Assembly (NCBI GenBank): GCA_934718065.1 | Contig: CAKUZR010000009.1 | Coordinates: 23,256 to 87,255 of the forward strand | From: an uncultured Treponema sp. | Lineage (GTDB): Bacteria > Spirochaetota > Spirochaetia > Treponematales > Treponemataceae | DNA: 64,000 nucleotides | Direction of reading: 5' to 3' | In this document: piece after piece, positions 42,887 through 51,406 of the stretch | How positions within the stretch are numbered: position 1 is the stretch's first letter | How the letters are laid out: each line of letters begins with the position of its first letter | Notes under the pieces: model-generated | The model's database searches: none | Told to the model about the DNA's origin: nothing | What the model saw: the letters and a program-made list of their open reading frames with translations, nothing else | Position numbers and translations under genes: made by a program

Positions 42887-43764
42887 TGGAAGAGAAAAAA
42901 ATCGGAATCGTTACTGTTTTGTATAACAGTGAGAAAGTCCTTGATGATTTTTTCGACAGCCTGAAAAGACAGACATACAGGAATTTTATCCTTTACGTCG
43001 TGGATAATGACTCTCCTGACAACTCTCTTGAAAAAGCAAGAAGACTGTCGGCAGATTGTGCGTTTAAGACAAAATTCATCGCAAACAAAGAAAACTATGG
43101 AGTTGCGAAAGGCAATAATCAGGGAATTATAAACGCGCTTTATGATGAGTGTGATTATGTTTTGCTGTCCAACAATGATGTGGTGCTTTATGAGAATACA
43201 ATATCAAAATTGTATGATGCACTTAAAAAGGAAAACGGTTTAATAGGTGTTCCTAAAATTCTAATATATGATAACAAGAATATATGGTTTGGCGGTGGAA
43301 AATTCAGCAAAATTACATATAAATCTAAACATATAGGTTTTGACAAACGAGATGATGGGTTGTTTAACCAAAAAAAAATTATTACATATAGTCCGACCTG
43401 CTTTATGCTTATTCATAAGTCTGTTTTTGAAAAAATAGGACTTATGGATGAATCCTATTTCGTGTATTGGGATGATACAGATTTTGTTTATAGGGCATTG
43501 CAAAATAAAGTTAAGATATTTTATCTGCCGTCGGCTTGCATGGAACATAAGGAAAGCGTCTGTACAGGAAAACATTCTGATTTCTTCTACAAATTTATTT
43601 ATAGAAACCGTGAAAAATTTATAAACAAGCATTCTAAAATAGCAAGCATCAGACATTTTATAGATTTCGTTTATCTTAATACAGTGATGCGTTTTAAGAT
43701 GCAGAATAATACAAAACAATGGGAAATTGTTAGAAATGCTATGAAAGAAGGTTGCAGTCTGTAG
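42886..43764 (+). CDS. Family 2 glycosyltransferase (rhamnosyltransferase-like)
   Basis: 292 aa from ATG 42886, with GGAGGG just upstream. KIGIVTVLYNSEKVLDDFF, YVVDNDSPDNS, NKENYGVAKGNNQGI, VLLSNNDVVLYE (DxD-type) and SYFVYWDDTDFVYRA are GT2 signatures of the WbbL/rhamnosyltransferase branch. The first 350 bases are GC-rich and the rest AT-rich, suggesting a recombination join inside the gene. Confidence 0.86.
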   Translation: MEEKKIGIVTVLYNSEKVLDDFFDSLKRQTYRNFILYVVDNDSPDNSLEKARRLSADCAFKTKFIANKENYGVAKGNNQGIINALYDECDYVLLSNNDVVLYENTISKLYDALKKENGLIGVPKILIYDNKNIWFGGGKFSKITYKSKHIGFDKRDDGLFNQKKIITYSPTCFMLIHKSVFEKIGLMDESYFVYWDDTDFVYRALQNKVKIFYLPSACMEHKESVCTGKHSDFFYKFIYRNREKFINKHSKIASIRHFIDFVYLNTVMRFKMQNNTKQWEIVRNAMKEGCSL

Positions 43765-43767
43765 CTT

Positions 43768-44802
43768 ATGCAGTTCTATTTCTTTTTCCTCTTTTTTATC
43801 ATTCTTCTCTGCGGACGTTACAACATCATTCCGGGGCATTATTTTATTCCCAAGCAAATGGGATATAAAATTTCTGTATTGTTCATAATCTTTGTAACAG
43901 CTTTTCGGTTTAATATAGGCTATGACTGGTCCAGCTATTTAAGTTATGTTTATCCGACTTTTAATCCGCTGAATATAAGTCGACTTGAGCCGTTGGACAA
44001 GCTTATAATCGGTTGTGCAGGATATTTCAATCAGCCACTCATAATGTTTTCCGTTTATGCGGTTATAACTTATGCAAATATAGGAATATTGATAAATAAA
44101 TATAGCGTTTCAAAATTTGAATCTCTTATGATTTATTTATGTTTGTTTTATCTTACTGACTTAAGCACGATAAGACAGGCTGTAGCCGTTTCTTTTGTGT
44201 TTTATGGATTCAAATATATTGAGCAAAGAAAAATATTTAAATACTTTTTGATTTGTATTGTATCAATTCTCTTCCATAAATCAGCTGCAATAGCTTTACT
44301 TTTTTATCCTTTGTATTATGCAAAGCCTATGACAACAATACTTGCTGTTATTGGAATATATGTCGGAATGAAAGTCGTTCTTCCAAAAATCCTTGGAAGT
44401 ATTTTGCCGATTTTTCTTATGTATCTTGAAAAAGGCGGCATAAAAGATTCCAGCGGAAGTTTTCAGAGGCTTGTTTACTTGATTCTTTTTTTATATGCCC
44501 TTGTATTTCATGGAAAAAAATCTTCTGGGTTTGTTAACATCTGTGCTGTTGGCGTGATTCTTCCTTTTGTTTTGGGCGGACATACAGGCGGACGTTTAGC
44601 TCAGTATTTTTTGATTTATTATTGTCTTCTGATTCCTGAGTGTAATAAACGCTTTAACATTAACTACAGAATTCTTTTTATGATTCCTTTTTATGCGTAC
44701 TTCTTTATGTATTTAATAGTTTCTGTAACTGCAAACCACAGCAATGAATACGTGCCGTTTAGGTGGTACTTTTTTGAAGACCTAAATCAAAATTTGATGT
44801 AA
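43768..44802 (+). CDS. EpsG-type polysaccharide polymerase (Wzy role)
   Basis: 344 aa, about ten membrane helices. FRFNIGYDWSSYLSYVYPTF, LTDLSTIRQAVAVSFVFYGF and SILFHKSAAIALLFYPLYY are the conserved stretches of the EpsG family (PF14897). Polymerises lipid-linked repeat units outside the inner membrane. Only polymerase candidate in the window. Confidence 0.87.
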   Translation: MQFYFFFLFFIILLCGRYNIIPGHYFIPKQMGYKISVLFIIFVTAFRFNIGYDWSSYLSYVYPTFNPLNISRLEPLDKLIIGCAGYFNQPLIMFSVYAVITYANIGILINKYSVSKFESLMIYLCLFYLTDLSTIRQAVAVSFVFYGFKYIEQRKIFKYFLICIVSILFHKSAAIALLFYPLYYAKPMTTILAVIGIYVGMKVVLPKILGSILPIFLMYLEKGGIKDSSGSFQRLVYLILFLYALVFHGKKSSGFVNICAVGVILPFVLGGHTGGRLAQYFLIYYCLLIPECNKRFNINYRILFMIPFYAYFFMYLIVSVTANHSNEYVPFRWYFFEDLNQNLM

Positions 44803-44814
44803 TGGAGATTTTTC

Positions 44815-45775
44815 ATGAAAATTAGTTACTGTATATTGGCCTATAACGATCCGGAACTTCTTTCAAGAACTGTAAAGAAATTGGATGGACCAGACGTTGA
44901 TTTTTTTATCCATGTCCAAAAATCAGTTGACGCGAGTCCTTTTAAGGCTCTGATTCCTGAACACTGCTTTATAGATGACGATGAGCGTATTGAAACTATT
45001 TGGGGCGATATTACTTGTGTAGAAGCTTCTATTTTGCTGATGAAAAAAGTTTTAGAGAAAAATAGAAAAACTCCGGGGGGGGTACATAATACTAGCATCT
45101 GGGTCTGATTATCCAATAAAATCAAACAAATATATAAAGGAATATCTTTATAAAAAATATCCGACAAATTTTTTTGCTTTTTTGAGTTTTGACGAACTTG
45201 AAACTTATGGTAAAAAAATTAAAAAAATGTGTCTTTCTAATAGAAATAATTATTGGCTGTCATTTTCGCATTCAAAATTTAAATTAGAAATAAAACCATT
45301 CTGCTTTATTCGTCCTAGATGTTTTAAGGGGCAAATAGTACCAATAAAAGAAATATTTAAAAATTTGCCTAAAATTTTTGTTTTATTTTTTTCATTAAAA
45401 AAAATTAAAAATTTGAAATTGAACTGGTGTACATCTGAAACCTGGATGGAACTTACATATTCAACTGTGGATAAACTTCTCATGTATATAGATAAGAATC
45501 CATACATTTTTGAAATTGGAAAATATATTCATAATCCTGAAGAAATTTTATTGCAAACGATAATTAATACAATTGAAAAAGAAATTTCTAGAAAAGACTA
45601 TCTTGTTAATTGTGAACAACGGCTTAGAAAGAATGGCTCATTAGAAATAACTGATGATGATAGAGAATTTGTGATTGAAAAAATGAGTGAGAATGATTGG
45701 CTTTATATGAGAAAATTTAGTTCTGTAAAATCGAAAAAAATATTGGATTTTATAGATAAGGAAACCGAAAAATGA
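44815..45775 (+). pseudogene. Core-2/I-branching-type GlcNAc transferase (GT14), phase-OFF by a G8 tract
   Basis: Frame 1 gives MKISYCILAYNDPELLSRTV ... EKNRKTPGG and stops at 45108. The continuing frame after the G run gives YIILASGSDYPIKSNKYIKE and then about 220 more residues to 45775. Both parts belong to one GT14 protein. The run of eight G (45075-45082) breaks the frame; G7 or G10 would restore about 319 residues. No other stop lies in the combined frame, so the gene is switched off rather than decayed. Overlaps the next GT4 start by 4 bases. Confidence 0.88.
45075..45082 (+). repeat. Poly-G tract (G8) in the GT14 gene
   Basis: Eight G between ACTCC and TACATAATA; sits exactly where the reading frame breaks. 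Confidence 0.97.
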
Positions 45776-46881
45776 AAATTACAGTTTTATATTTAGGAAA
45801 ATCAGGGGCAGGCTGTGTTTACACTTATGAGATGGTTCGCCATCTTTTGGAGCAAAAAGCGGAAATCCAGCTTATTCTTTCATCTTTGATTGAAAACAAG
45901 ATCGACTTTGATAATTTAAATAACAAAGAAAATCTGAACCTGATTTTTACACCGACATATAAAAATGGAAAGGATTTTGTTTTAAAAAGTCTGAATATTC
46001 TCAAATTTATAAAAATTGGAAACAGAATAGACTCATTTTCACCTGACTGGATTTACATACCTATGATTTCTATTTGGGCAAGAATGATTTTGCCTTTTGT
46101 AAACAAAAAAACAAAAGTTATAACAACAATCCATGATGTTTCCATGCATTTGGGTGAGAAAAATTCCTTAATTGATAGATTTAACGATTATATTATAAGA
46201 CACTCACATAAAATTGTTACTCTTTCCGAAAGATTTATACCTTTGATTTCTGAAAAATATGTTTTTAATACAAAACAGATTTGCTGGATAAGGCACGGAA
46301 ATTATAATTATTACAGGCCAGTAAATTTCCAAAATAAAAATTCAATAACAAAAAGGATTCTTTTTTTCGGAAGAATCCATGAATACAAGGGAATTTCTGT
46401 TCTCCTTGATGCAATGGCTATAATAAAGGAAAAAGATCCGGATATTGTGCTGAACATTGTTGGAAAAGGAAAATTTTCAGATTCTGATAATGAGAAAATA
46501 AATTGGCTTGGAAAATCTTGCAATGTTGTAAATAAATATATCCCGAACGAAGAGATTTACAGATATTTTGAGGATATTGATTTTGTTGTAGTTCCTTATA
46601 TAGAAGCATCCCAGTCCGGTGTTGTAATGCTTGCGTATTCGTTTTCAAAACCTGTTATTGTTACAAATGTAGGCGGATTGCCAGAACAGGTATTTGAAGA
46701 TACTGGAATTATTGTTCAACCAAATGACAAAAATGCTCTTGCTGATTCGATTCTTAAAATGTATGAAGAACCTCAAAAGATTCCTGAAATGGGAAAATTT
46801 GCGGAAGAAAAAAATGAAACTGTTTTTTCGTGGAAAACATCTGCAAAAAAATTACTTAAGTTTTTAGAAACTGATTTTTAA
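45772..46881 (+). CDS. Family 4 glycosyltransferase
   Basis: 369 aa, GT-B fold. ITVLYLGKSGAGCVYTYEMV at the start, then ILFFGRIHEYKGISVLLDAM, LNIVGKGKFS and the donor-site VVPYIEASQSGVVMLAYSFSKPV (Glu-x7-Glu-like region). VTNVGGLPEQV is typical of GT4. Translationally coupled to the GT14 gene (ATGA overlap), so the OFF state of GT14 may reduce its translation. Confidence 0.9.
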   Translation: MKITVLYLGKSGAGCVYTYEMVRHLLEQKAEIQLILSSLIENKIDFDNLNNKENLNLIFTPTYKNGKDFVLKSLNILKFIKIGNRIDSFSPDWIYIPMISIWARMILPFVNKKTKVITTIHDVSMHLGEKNSLIDRFNDYIIRHSHKIVTLSERFIPLISEKYVFNTKQICWIRHGNYNYYRPVNFQNKNSITKRILFFGRIHEYKGISVLLDAMAIIKEKDPDIVLNIVGKGKFSDSDNEKINWLGKSCNVVNKYIPNEEIYRYFEDIDFVVVPYIEASQSGVVMLAYSFSKPVIVTNVGGLPEQVFEDTGIIVQPNDKNALADSILKMYEEPQKIPEMGKFAEEKNETVFSWKTSAKKLLKFLETDF

Positions 46882-46955
46882 TACATTTTTTATTCATTTC
46901 AATTTATATAAAAAATCTTTTACATAACATTCTTCTCAAAATGAGGCAAACTATG

Positions 46956-47447
46956 GATAAAAATAATTCGTATCAACATAAAGTGCTTTTTCTTTCCAAC
47001 ACGGCGAACTTCTCCAAGTTCAATCTTCCTTATATGCGATGGTTCAAGGAGCAGGGGTGGCAGGTGGACTACGCATCTGCAGGCGAGGAGAATGTTCCGG
47101 ACTGCGACCGCCAGTATAAAATCAGCATCGCGCGCTCGCCGTTCCGCATTTTAAAAAATCTCAAAGGCCTGAGAGAGCTAAAAAAGCTTCTGCGTGAAAA
47201 CCGCTACGACATCCTACACTGCCACACTCCCATGGGCGGCGTCCTGGGAAGGCTTGCCGCGCGGAAGCTCTGGAAGGAGCGCAAAATCAAGGTGATTTAC
47301 ACTGCGCACGGATTCCATTTTTACAAGGGCGCGCCGCTTTTGAACTGGCTTTTGTATTATCCGATGGAAAAATGGCTTTCGCACTGCACGGATGTGATTG
47401 TGACAATAAACGAGGAAGACTATGAAAGAGCAAAGAAATCATTCTGA
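46956..47447 (+). pseudogene. GT4 glycosyltransferase, N-terminal half (split gene)
   Basis: 163 aa from ATG 46956 (GAGG 6 bases upstream). VLFLSNTANFSKFNLPYMRW, DILHCHTPMGGVLGRL and VIYTAHGFHFYKGAPLLNWL are the N-terminal domain of an EpsD/EpsF-like GT4. It stops at ...YERAKKSF, where a donor-binding half should follow. The missing half is at 48847-49506, 1.4 kb away, beyond a toxin-antitoxin island. GC-rich, unlike the island. Confidence 0.85.
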
Positions 47448-47536
47448 AACGTTTGTGTTTTTTTAATTCAAAGATAGCACAGAAAGTACTTGCTTTTTGT
47501 ATTGTTATGATTTATATTAAAACTCGGAGGCGTGCT

Positions 47537-47728
47537 ATGGCAACTAGTAGTATCAGAAAAAATTTTGTAATAAATAGCAAAAAATCAGCAGTAGAAATTG
47601 CGCAACAGTTGATTGATAGTGAAAAAATGCCTTTGCCTTCAATTAATCACCTCGGACTTGCAAAAATGCTTTGTGGTGATGAGCTTCTTAAGTTTTTGAA
47701 AAAATCAGACAGCAAAATAAAAGGATAA
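47537..47728 (+). CDS. Small antitoxin-like protein
   Basis: 63 aa from ATG 47537 (GGAGG upstream). MATSSIRKNFVINSKKSAVE resembles the short antitoxins (MATSSI...NFVI start) found upstream of GNAT-type toxins. Next to a damaged GNAT gene, as expected for such a pair. Inference from pattern and context. Confidence 0.6.
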   Translation: MATSSIRKNFVINSKKSAVEIAQQLIDSEKMPLPSINHLGLAKMLCGDELLKFLKKSDSKIKG

Positions 47729-47733
47729 TTTTA

Positions 47734-48097
47734 GTGAATTTAAAAATTATCAATATTTACGACATTCTAAATATCGGTGAATCATATTTTAGAAACGTAG
47801 TTGAATGTTCTTGATGTAGATAATAATTGCTACAGACCGCCTGCTGTTCTTATTGCGCAAATAGGAAAAAATTTTACTTATAAACACGAGTCAATTGTGT
47901 CTGGAAAAGAATTGCTGCAAGTTGCCATGGACATTATTCTTGATATTCAGTATCAGGCCGGCGGGGTAATAACCTTTCTTGAATGTGAAAACAAAAAACA
48001 GCTGCTTGATTTTTATCATGATAACGGTTTTAAAGATATAAGCATAAGAAATACACAGGATGATAAAAATCTTGTTCAATTATATAAACTCATTTAA
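47734..48097 (+). pseudogene. GNAT acetyltransferase toxin, degenerate
   Basis: Starts GTG 47734 (MNLKIINIYDILNIGESYF), then a stop; the C-terminal acetyl-CoA-binding part (RPPAVLIAQIGKNFTYKHES, GGVITFLECENKKQLLDFYH, NGFKDISIR) continues in another frame from about 47801. Compared with whole GNAT toxins of about 160 aa, a central section is missing. Probably inactive remains of a toxin partner of the 63-aa gene. Confidence 0.65.
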
Positions 48098-48161
48098 CCG
48101 TAACAAAACTAGATAATTATTTCTAAATTTCTATATTTTTTACAAAAATCTAAAATTAGAG

Positions 48162-48563
48162 CTACAACGCTAAAAATGGTCTTTTAAAGACTTTTTGAAG
48201 CCTGTATAGCATTTCAAGCGTCGGATTTGTCTTTTTTGGATTTTCCAGCCGCTGGTATTGCTGATATGACATTCCGGCTTTTTGTGCGACTTCTTTTTGA
48301 GTACGGTTTCCCCGGGCTTTGCGAAGCTCTATTGCAAATGCAATTTTCGGAGAAACTTCTATTTCTGTTCCGCTCTTGTATTCAGGTTCTGGAATAGGGA
48401 AGTTTTCTTCTATGTCTGTTTCAAGAACGGCTTCAAGTGCTTCTTTCGCCATATTCTTGGCATCTTCCAGTGTTTTTCCGTAAGTAGCAACATTCTGCAT
48501 ATCTGGAAAATGCACAATGTACATATTTTCACTTTGCTGTTCGATAGTACAGTTATAAGTCAT
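48162..48563 (-). CDS. hicB: HicB-family antitoxin
   Basis: 133 aa. N-terminal RNase-H-like HicB fold (YIVHFPDMQNVATYGKTLED, AKNMAKEALEAVLE) and a C-terminal helix-turn-helix (RTQKEVAQKAGMSYQQYQRL). Neutralises HicA and represses the operon. Overlaps the hicA gene by 4 bases. Confidence 0.92.
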   Translation of the reverse strand: MTYNCTIEQQSENMYIVHFPDMQNVATYGKTLEDAKNMAKEALEAVLETDIEENFPIPEPEYKSGTEIEVSPKIAFAIELRKARGNRTQKEVAQKAGMSYQQYQRLENPKKTNPTLEMLYRLQKVFKRPFLAL

Positions 48564-48766
48564 CTTGCGCCTCCTTTAAGATTAATTCCAGCTTCTTTCA
48601 GTATGTTATCAGCAAATTTTCCTAAATCTATATTTCCATGAACTGGAACAACTACAGGTCTGTCAGAACCTTCTTTTGTAAAGACATGATGAGAGCCTTT
48701 TATTCTGTTTAATTTCCAGCCATGTTTTTTTAGAATTTTTATTATTTGCTTTGCTGTCATGCCCAT
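48560..48766 (-). CDS. hicA: HicA-family mRNA interferase toxin
   Basis: 68 aa from ATG 48766 (MGMTAKQIIKILKKHGWKLN). GWKLNRIKGSHHVFTKEG carries the catalytic His in the dsRBD-like fold, and VVVPVHGNIDLGKFADNIL follows. Cleaves mRNA when free of HicB. Promoter just upstream gives a leaderless-type start. Confidence 0.92.
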   Translation of the reverse strand: MGMTAKQIIKILKKHGWKLNRIKGSHHVFTKEGSDRPVVVPVHGNIDLGKFADNILKEAGINLKGGAR

Positions 48767-48773
48767 TGGTCGA

Positions 48774-48802
48774 ATTATACAATATTTATGTTGTGTATAC
48801 AA
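48774..48802 (-). promoter_or_regulatory. hicAB promoter
   Basis: Minus strand TTGTAT (48802-48797), 17-base spacer, TATAAT (48779-48774), seven bases to ATG 48766, no Shine-Dalgarno. TTGTATA occurs at both boxes and may be a HicB site. Confidence 0.65.
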
Positions 48803-48846
48803 GTTTAATTTTTAAAACCAGAAATACATTACCAGGAGAACTAAAT

Positions 48847-49506
48847 ATGAAAAAAAGTCATTCTAAAGTTTTCAAGATTGACGGAGTCGGGATAAATCTG
48901 GAAAAGTTCCGTCCCTGCGCAAGTTTGAACGAAAAAATTGCGCTTCGTTCAAAGTATAAATACGATTCCGATGACTTCATAATTCTTTACATTGCGGAAT
49001 TTATTCCGCGAAAAGACCACGAGTTCTTCATAAAAAACATTCCGTCGTTGCGAAAGCAGATTCCAAATCTGAAAGTGATAATGCCAGGCCGCGGCGTTCA
49101 GCTGAAGGAAATGAAAATTCTTGCCGTGAATCTGGAGGCTGACGACATTATCTGTTTTCCAGGCTACAGAAAGGACATAAATCTTCTGTGCGCGCTTTCA
49201 GATCTTTATGTTGCGACAAGCCGGCAGGAGGGGCTTCCACTTAGCGTGATTGAGGCGATGGCGTGTGGGCTTCCTGTTGTCGCGAGCGATATCCGCGGAC
49301 AGACTGATACGATAGTTCCAGGCAGGAACGGCGAGCTTTACAGGCTTGATGATGACGCTGATTTCACTGAAAAAATTCTGGGGCTTTACAAAAATCCCGC
49401 TCTTAGAGCCCAAATCAAAAAGAACAATATAGAGGATTCCAAGAAATACTCAGCCGAGATTGCAGTTGAAAAAATGGCTGAGATTTACGAAAGTTTGTAC
49501 AGTTAG
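48847..49506 (+). pseudogene. GT4 glycosyltransferase, C-terminal half (split gene)
   Basis: 219 aa opening MKKSHSKVFKIDGVGINLEK, then ILYIAEFIPRKDHEFFIKNI, IMPGRGVQLKEM, ICFPGYRKDINLL, VATSRQEGLPLSVIEAMACG (donor-site Glu) and LPVVASDIRG: the donor-binding half of a GT4 whose N-terminal half is 46956-47447. It has its own ribosome site (CCAGGAG, 7-8 bases before ATG), so both halves might be made separately and pair, but loss of function is more likely. Confidence 0.85.
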
Positions 49507-49533
49507 AAAATCAAAACTGATAATGAATTAAAA

Positions 49534-49743
49534 TTGGGTTCAAAAATTTTTTATGATGCATTAAAATTTCCGAGATGGATACGGCATGGAAATAGAACGC
49601 GGTGGATATGTAAAGTCTCACTTGCTGACAGAAAAATAACGGCGAAAAAAATGCTGCCTGGCAGGAATTTATGCTTTGTAGCGTGCTTCTCTAAGTTCAA
49701 TTTGCCTTGCATGCGCTGGTTCCGCGAGCTAAAGGAGTTTTAA
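49534..49743 (+). pseudogene. Degenerate GT4 N-terminal fragment
   Basis: A 69-codon frame whose end, VACFSKFNLPCMRWFRELKE, matches the GT4 N-terminus FLSNTANFSKFNLPYMRWFK of the split gene. The first 40 codons are not recognised. A scrap of a second GT4 gene. Confidence 0.5.
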
Positions 49744-49770
49744 TTAAATTTCAAAATTTCGATAATTATT

Positions 49771-49815
49771 CCTAAATCTATATTTCTATATTTATGTTGT
49801 ATGCGCAAGTTTAAT
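49771..49815 (+). repeat. Scar resembling hicA and its promoter
   Basis: CCTAAATCTATATTTC (49771-49786) is identical to 48621-48636 inside hicA; it is followed directly by TATTTATGTTGT and CAAGTTTAATTT, which match the hicA promoter (48783-48812). So a hicA copy with most of its gene deleted seems to remain here. Confidence 0.6.
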
Positions 49816-49882
49816 TTATTTAAAATCTAGGATTGAATAGAACTTCGCTATTGCAGGAGTTTTTCTTGTTTGTTATATTTTA

Positions 49883-49898
49883 TCTAATCGTGATTAGA
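49883..49898 (+). promoter_or_regulatory. Operator-like palindrome
   Basis: Perfect TCTAATC-GT-GATTAGA, followed by a second half-site copy (CGTGATTAGTCGAA). It is 50 bases before the ATPase start codon. Confidence 0.5.
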
Positions 49899-49947
49899 CG
49901 AAACGTGATTAGTCGAATTGATATTAGATAGAATATATGGAGCGATT

Positions 49948-51327
49948 ATGTTCATAGGCAGAAAAGTAGAGCTTGCTGAGCTTGAGCGGCGGTATAATCA
50001 GAATGGATTCCAGTTTCCGGTTGTTTACGGAAGAAGGCGGGTAGGAAAAACTCGTTTGATTCAGGAATTCATTTCTGATAAAAAAAGCATCTATTATATG
50101 GCGGCGCGTCAAACTTCGTCGGAGTTGCTGCAGAGTTTTTCCGAGGCGGTAAAAGAACAGTTCTCCGATGAAAAAACAAAATTTCTAAAGTCTTTTGAAA
50201 ACTGGGAGGACTTGTTTTCATATATAACTGAAATTTCACGAAAAACACGGATTGTCCTTGTGATTGATGAGTATCCGTATCTTGCAGAAAGTGAGAAATC
50301 AATTTCGTCGCTGCTTCAAAAATTCATAGACACCCAATGGCGCAACACGCAGCTTTATTTAATTCTGTGCGGCTCGTCTATGAGTTTTATGGAAGAACAA
50401 GTTTTGGAGTACGGAAGCCCGCTTTACGGAAGGCGAGCTGCACAGCTTAAAATTCATCCGCTTGCATATTATGAAAGTTTTGAGTTTTTTTCCCGCTGGA
50501 ATCTTGCAGAAAAATTTTATGCGTATGGAATTTGCGGCGGCGTTCCATTGTATCTTGAGATTTTTTCTAAATATAAAAATCTTAAAGATGCAGTTTGCAG
50601 CGAATTTCTTTCTTTGAGCGGACTGTTAGGCGAAGAGCCTGAGAATCTTATGAGTCAGGAACTTCGTGAGCCTGCGCTTTACAACGCAATCATTTCTTCT
50701 GTGGCGAACGGAAAAACCAAGCAGAACGAAATAGCCTTGTCTGTGGGAGTTCAAAGCAACAGGATAACTTCTTATTTGAAGAATTTGATTTCATTGGAAA
50801 TTTTAGATAAAGCATCCCCTGTTGAAAATGATAAGAAAAAAGTGATTTACAGAATCAAGGATAATCTTTTTAAATTTTATTTTAGATTTATAACGGAATG
50901 CAAAAATCTTGTCGCGCTGGGGATGGGCGAGCAGGCTTACAATATTAAGATTCTGCCATTTCTTGAAGATTATTTTGGTCATATTTTTGAAGAAGTCTGC
51001 ATGCAGTATTTGAAAAGAAGTATCGCTGATGGAAAAATAAAAACTCTTTACACTGAATATGGAAGGTGGTGGGGAAATAATCCAGCGGAAAAAAAAGAAG
51101 AAGAGATTGATGTGGTGCTCGCTTCAAAAAATGATATTCTCGTCGGCGAATGCAAGTGGCATAGTCAGAAAGTTGGATGCGATGTGGTTGCGCTCTTGAA
51201 AAAACGTGCCGAACTTATCCGTAACGGCAGGAATATTGCTTATTATGTGTTTTCCAAATCGGGCTTCAAGAAAAACTGCGAGCCTTGTGAAAACATAACA
51301 TTTGTTTCTGCAGAGGATATGGTGTAA
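49948..51327 (+). CDS. AAA ATPase with DUF234/restriction-like C-terminus
   Basis: 459 aa from ATG 49948 (TGGAGCG upstream). MFIGRKVELAELERRY, Walker A VVYGRRRVGKTRLIQEF, Walker B IVLVIDEYPYLAES and LILCGSSMSFMEEQVL are the archaeal-type ATPase family. A winged-helix part (NEIALSVGVQSNRITSYLKN) and a C-terminal nuclease-like domain (EEIDVVLASKNDILVGECKW, an E-x-D-x13-ExK pattern) follow, as in DUF234 proteins. Common as orphan genes in Treponema and Bacteroides genomes; role unclear, possibly defence or mobile-DNA related. Confidence 0.85.
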   Translation: MFIGRKVELAELERRYNQNGFQFPVVYGRRRVGKTRLIQEFISDKKSIYYMAARQTSSELLQSFSEAVKEQFSDEKTKFLKSFENWEDLFSYITEISRKTRIVLVIDEYPYLAESEKSISSLLQKFIDTQWRNTQLYLILCGSSMSFMEEQVLEYGSPLYGRRAAQLKIHPLAYYESFEFFSRWNLAEKFYAYGICGGVPLYLEIFSKYKNLKDAVCSEFLSLSGLLGEEPENLMSQELREPALYNAIISSVANGKTKQNEIALSVGVQSNRITSYLKNLISLEILDKASPVENDKKKVIYRIKDNLFKFYFRFITECKNLVALGMGEQAYNIKILPFLEDYFGHIFEEVCMQYLKRSIADGKIKTLYTEYGRWWGNNPAEKKEEEIDVVLASKNDILVGECKWHSQKVGCDVVALLKKRAELIRNGRNIAYYVFSKSGFKKNCEPCENITFVSAEDMV

Positions 51328-51406
51328 AATTTTCACCTGGAGCGGATGGTTGCTGGCCGCGTTATTTTCACCAAATTTATGACAAGGTTCAAAAAATCTA
51401 GCTTTC

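Noticed and set aside
47453-47536. N-terminal extension of the 63-aa antitoxin-like gene
   Set aside because: GGAGG directly before ATG 47537 fixes the start; the extension is hydrophobic and has no ribosome site.
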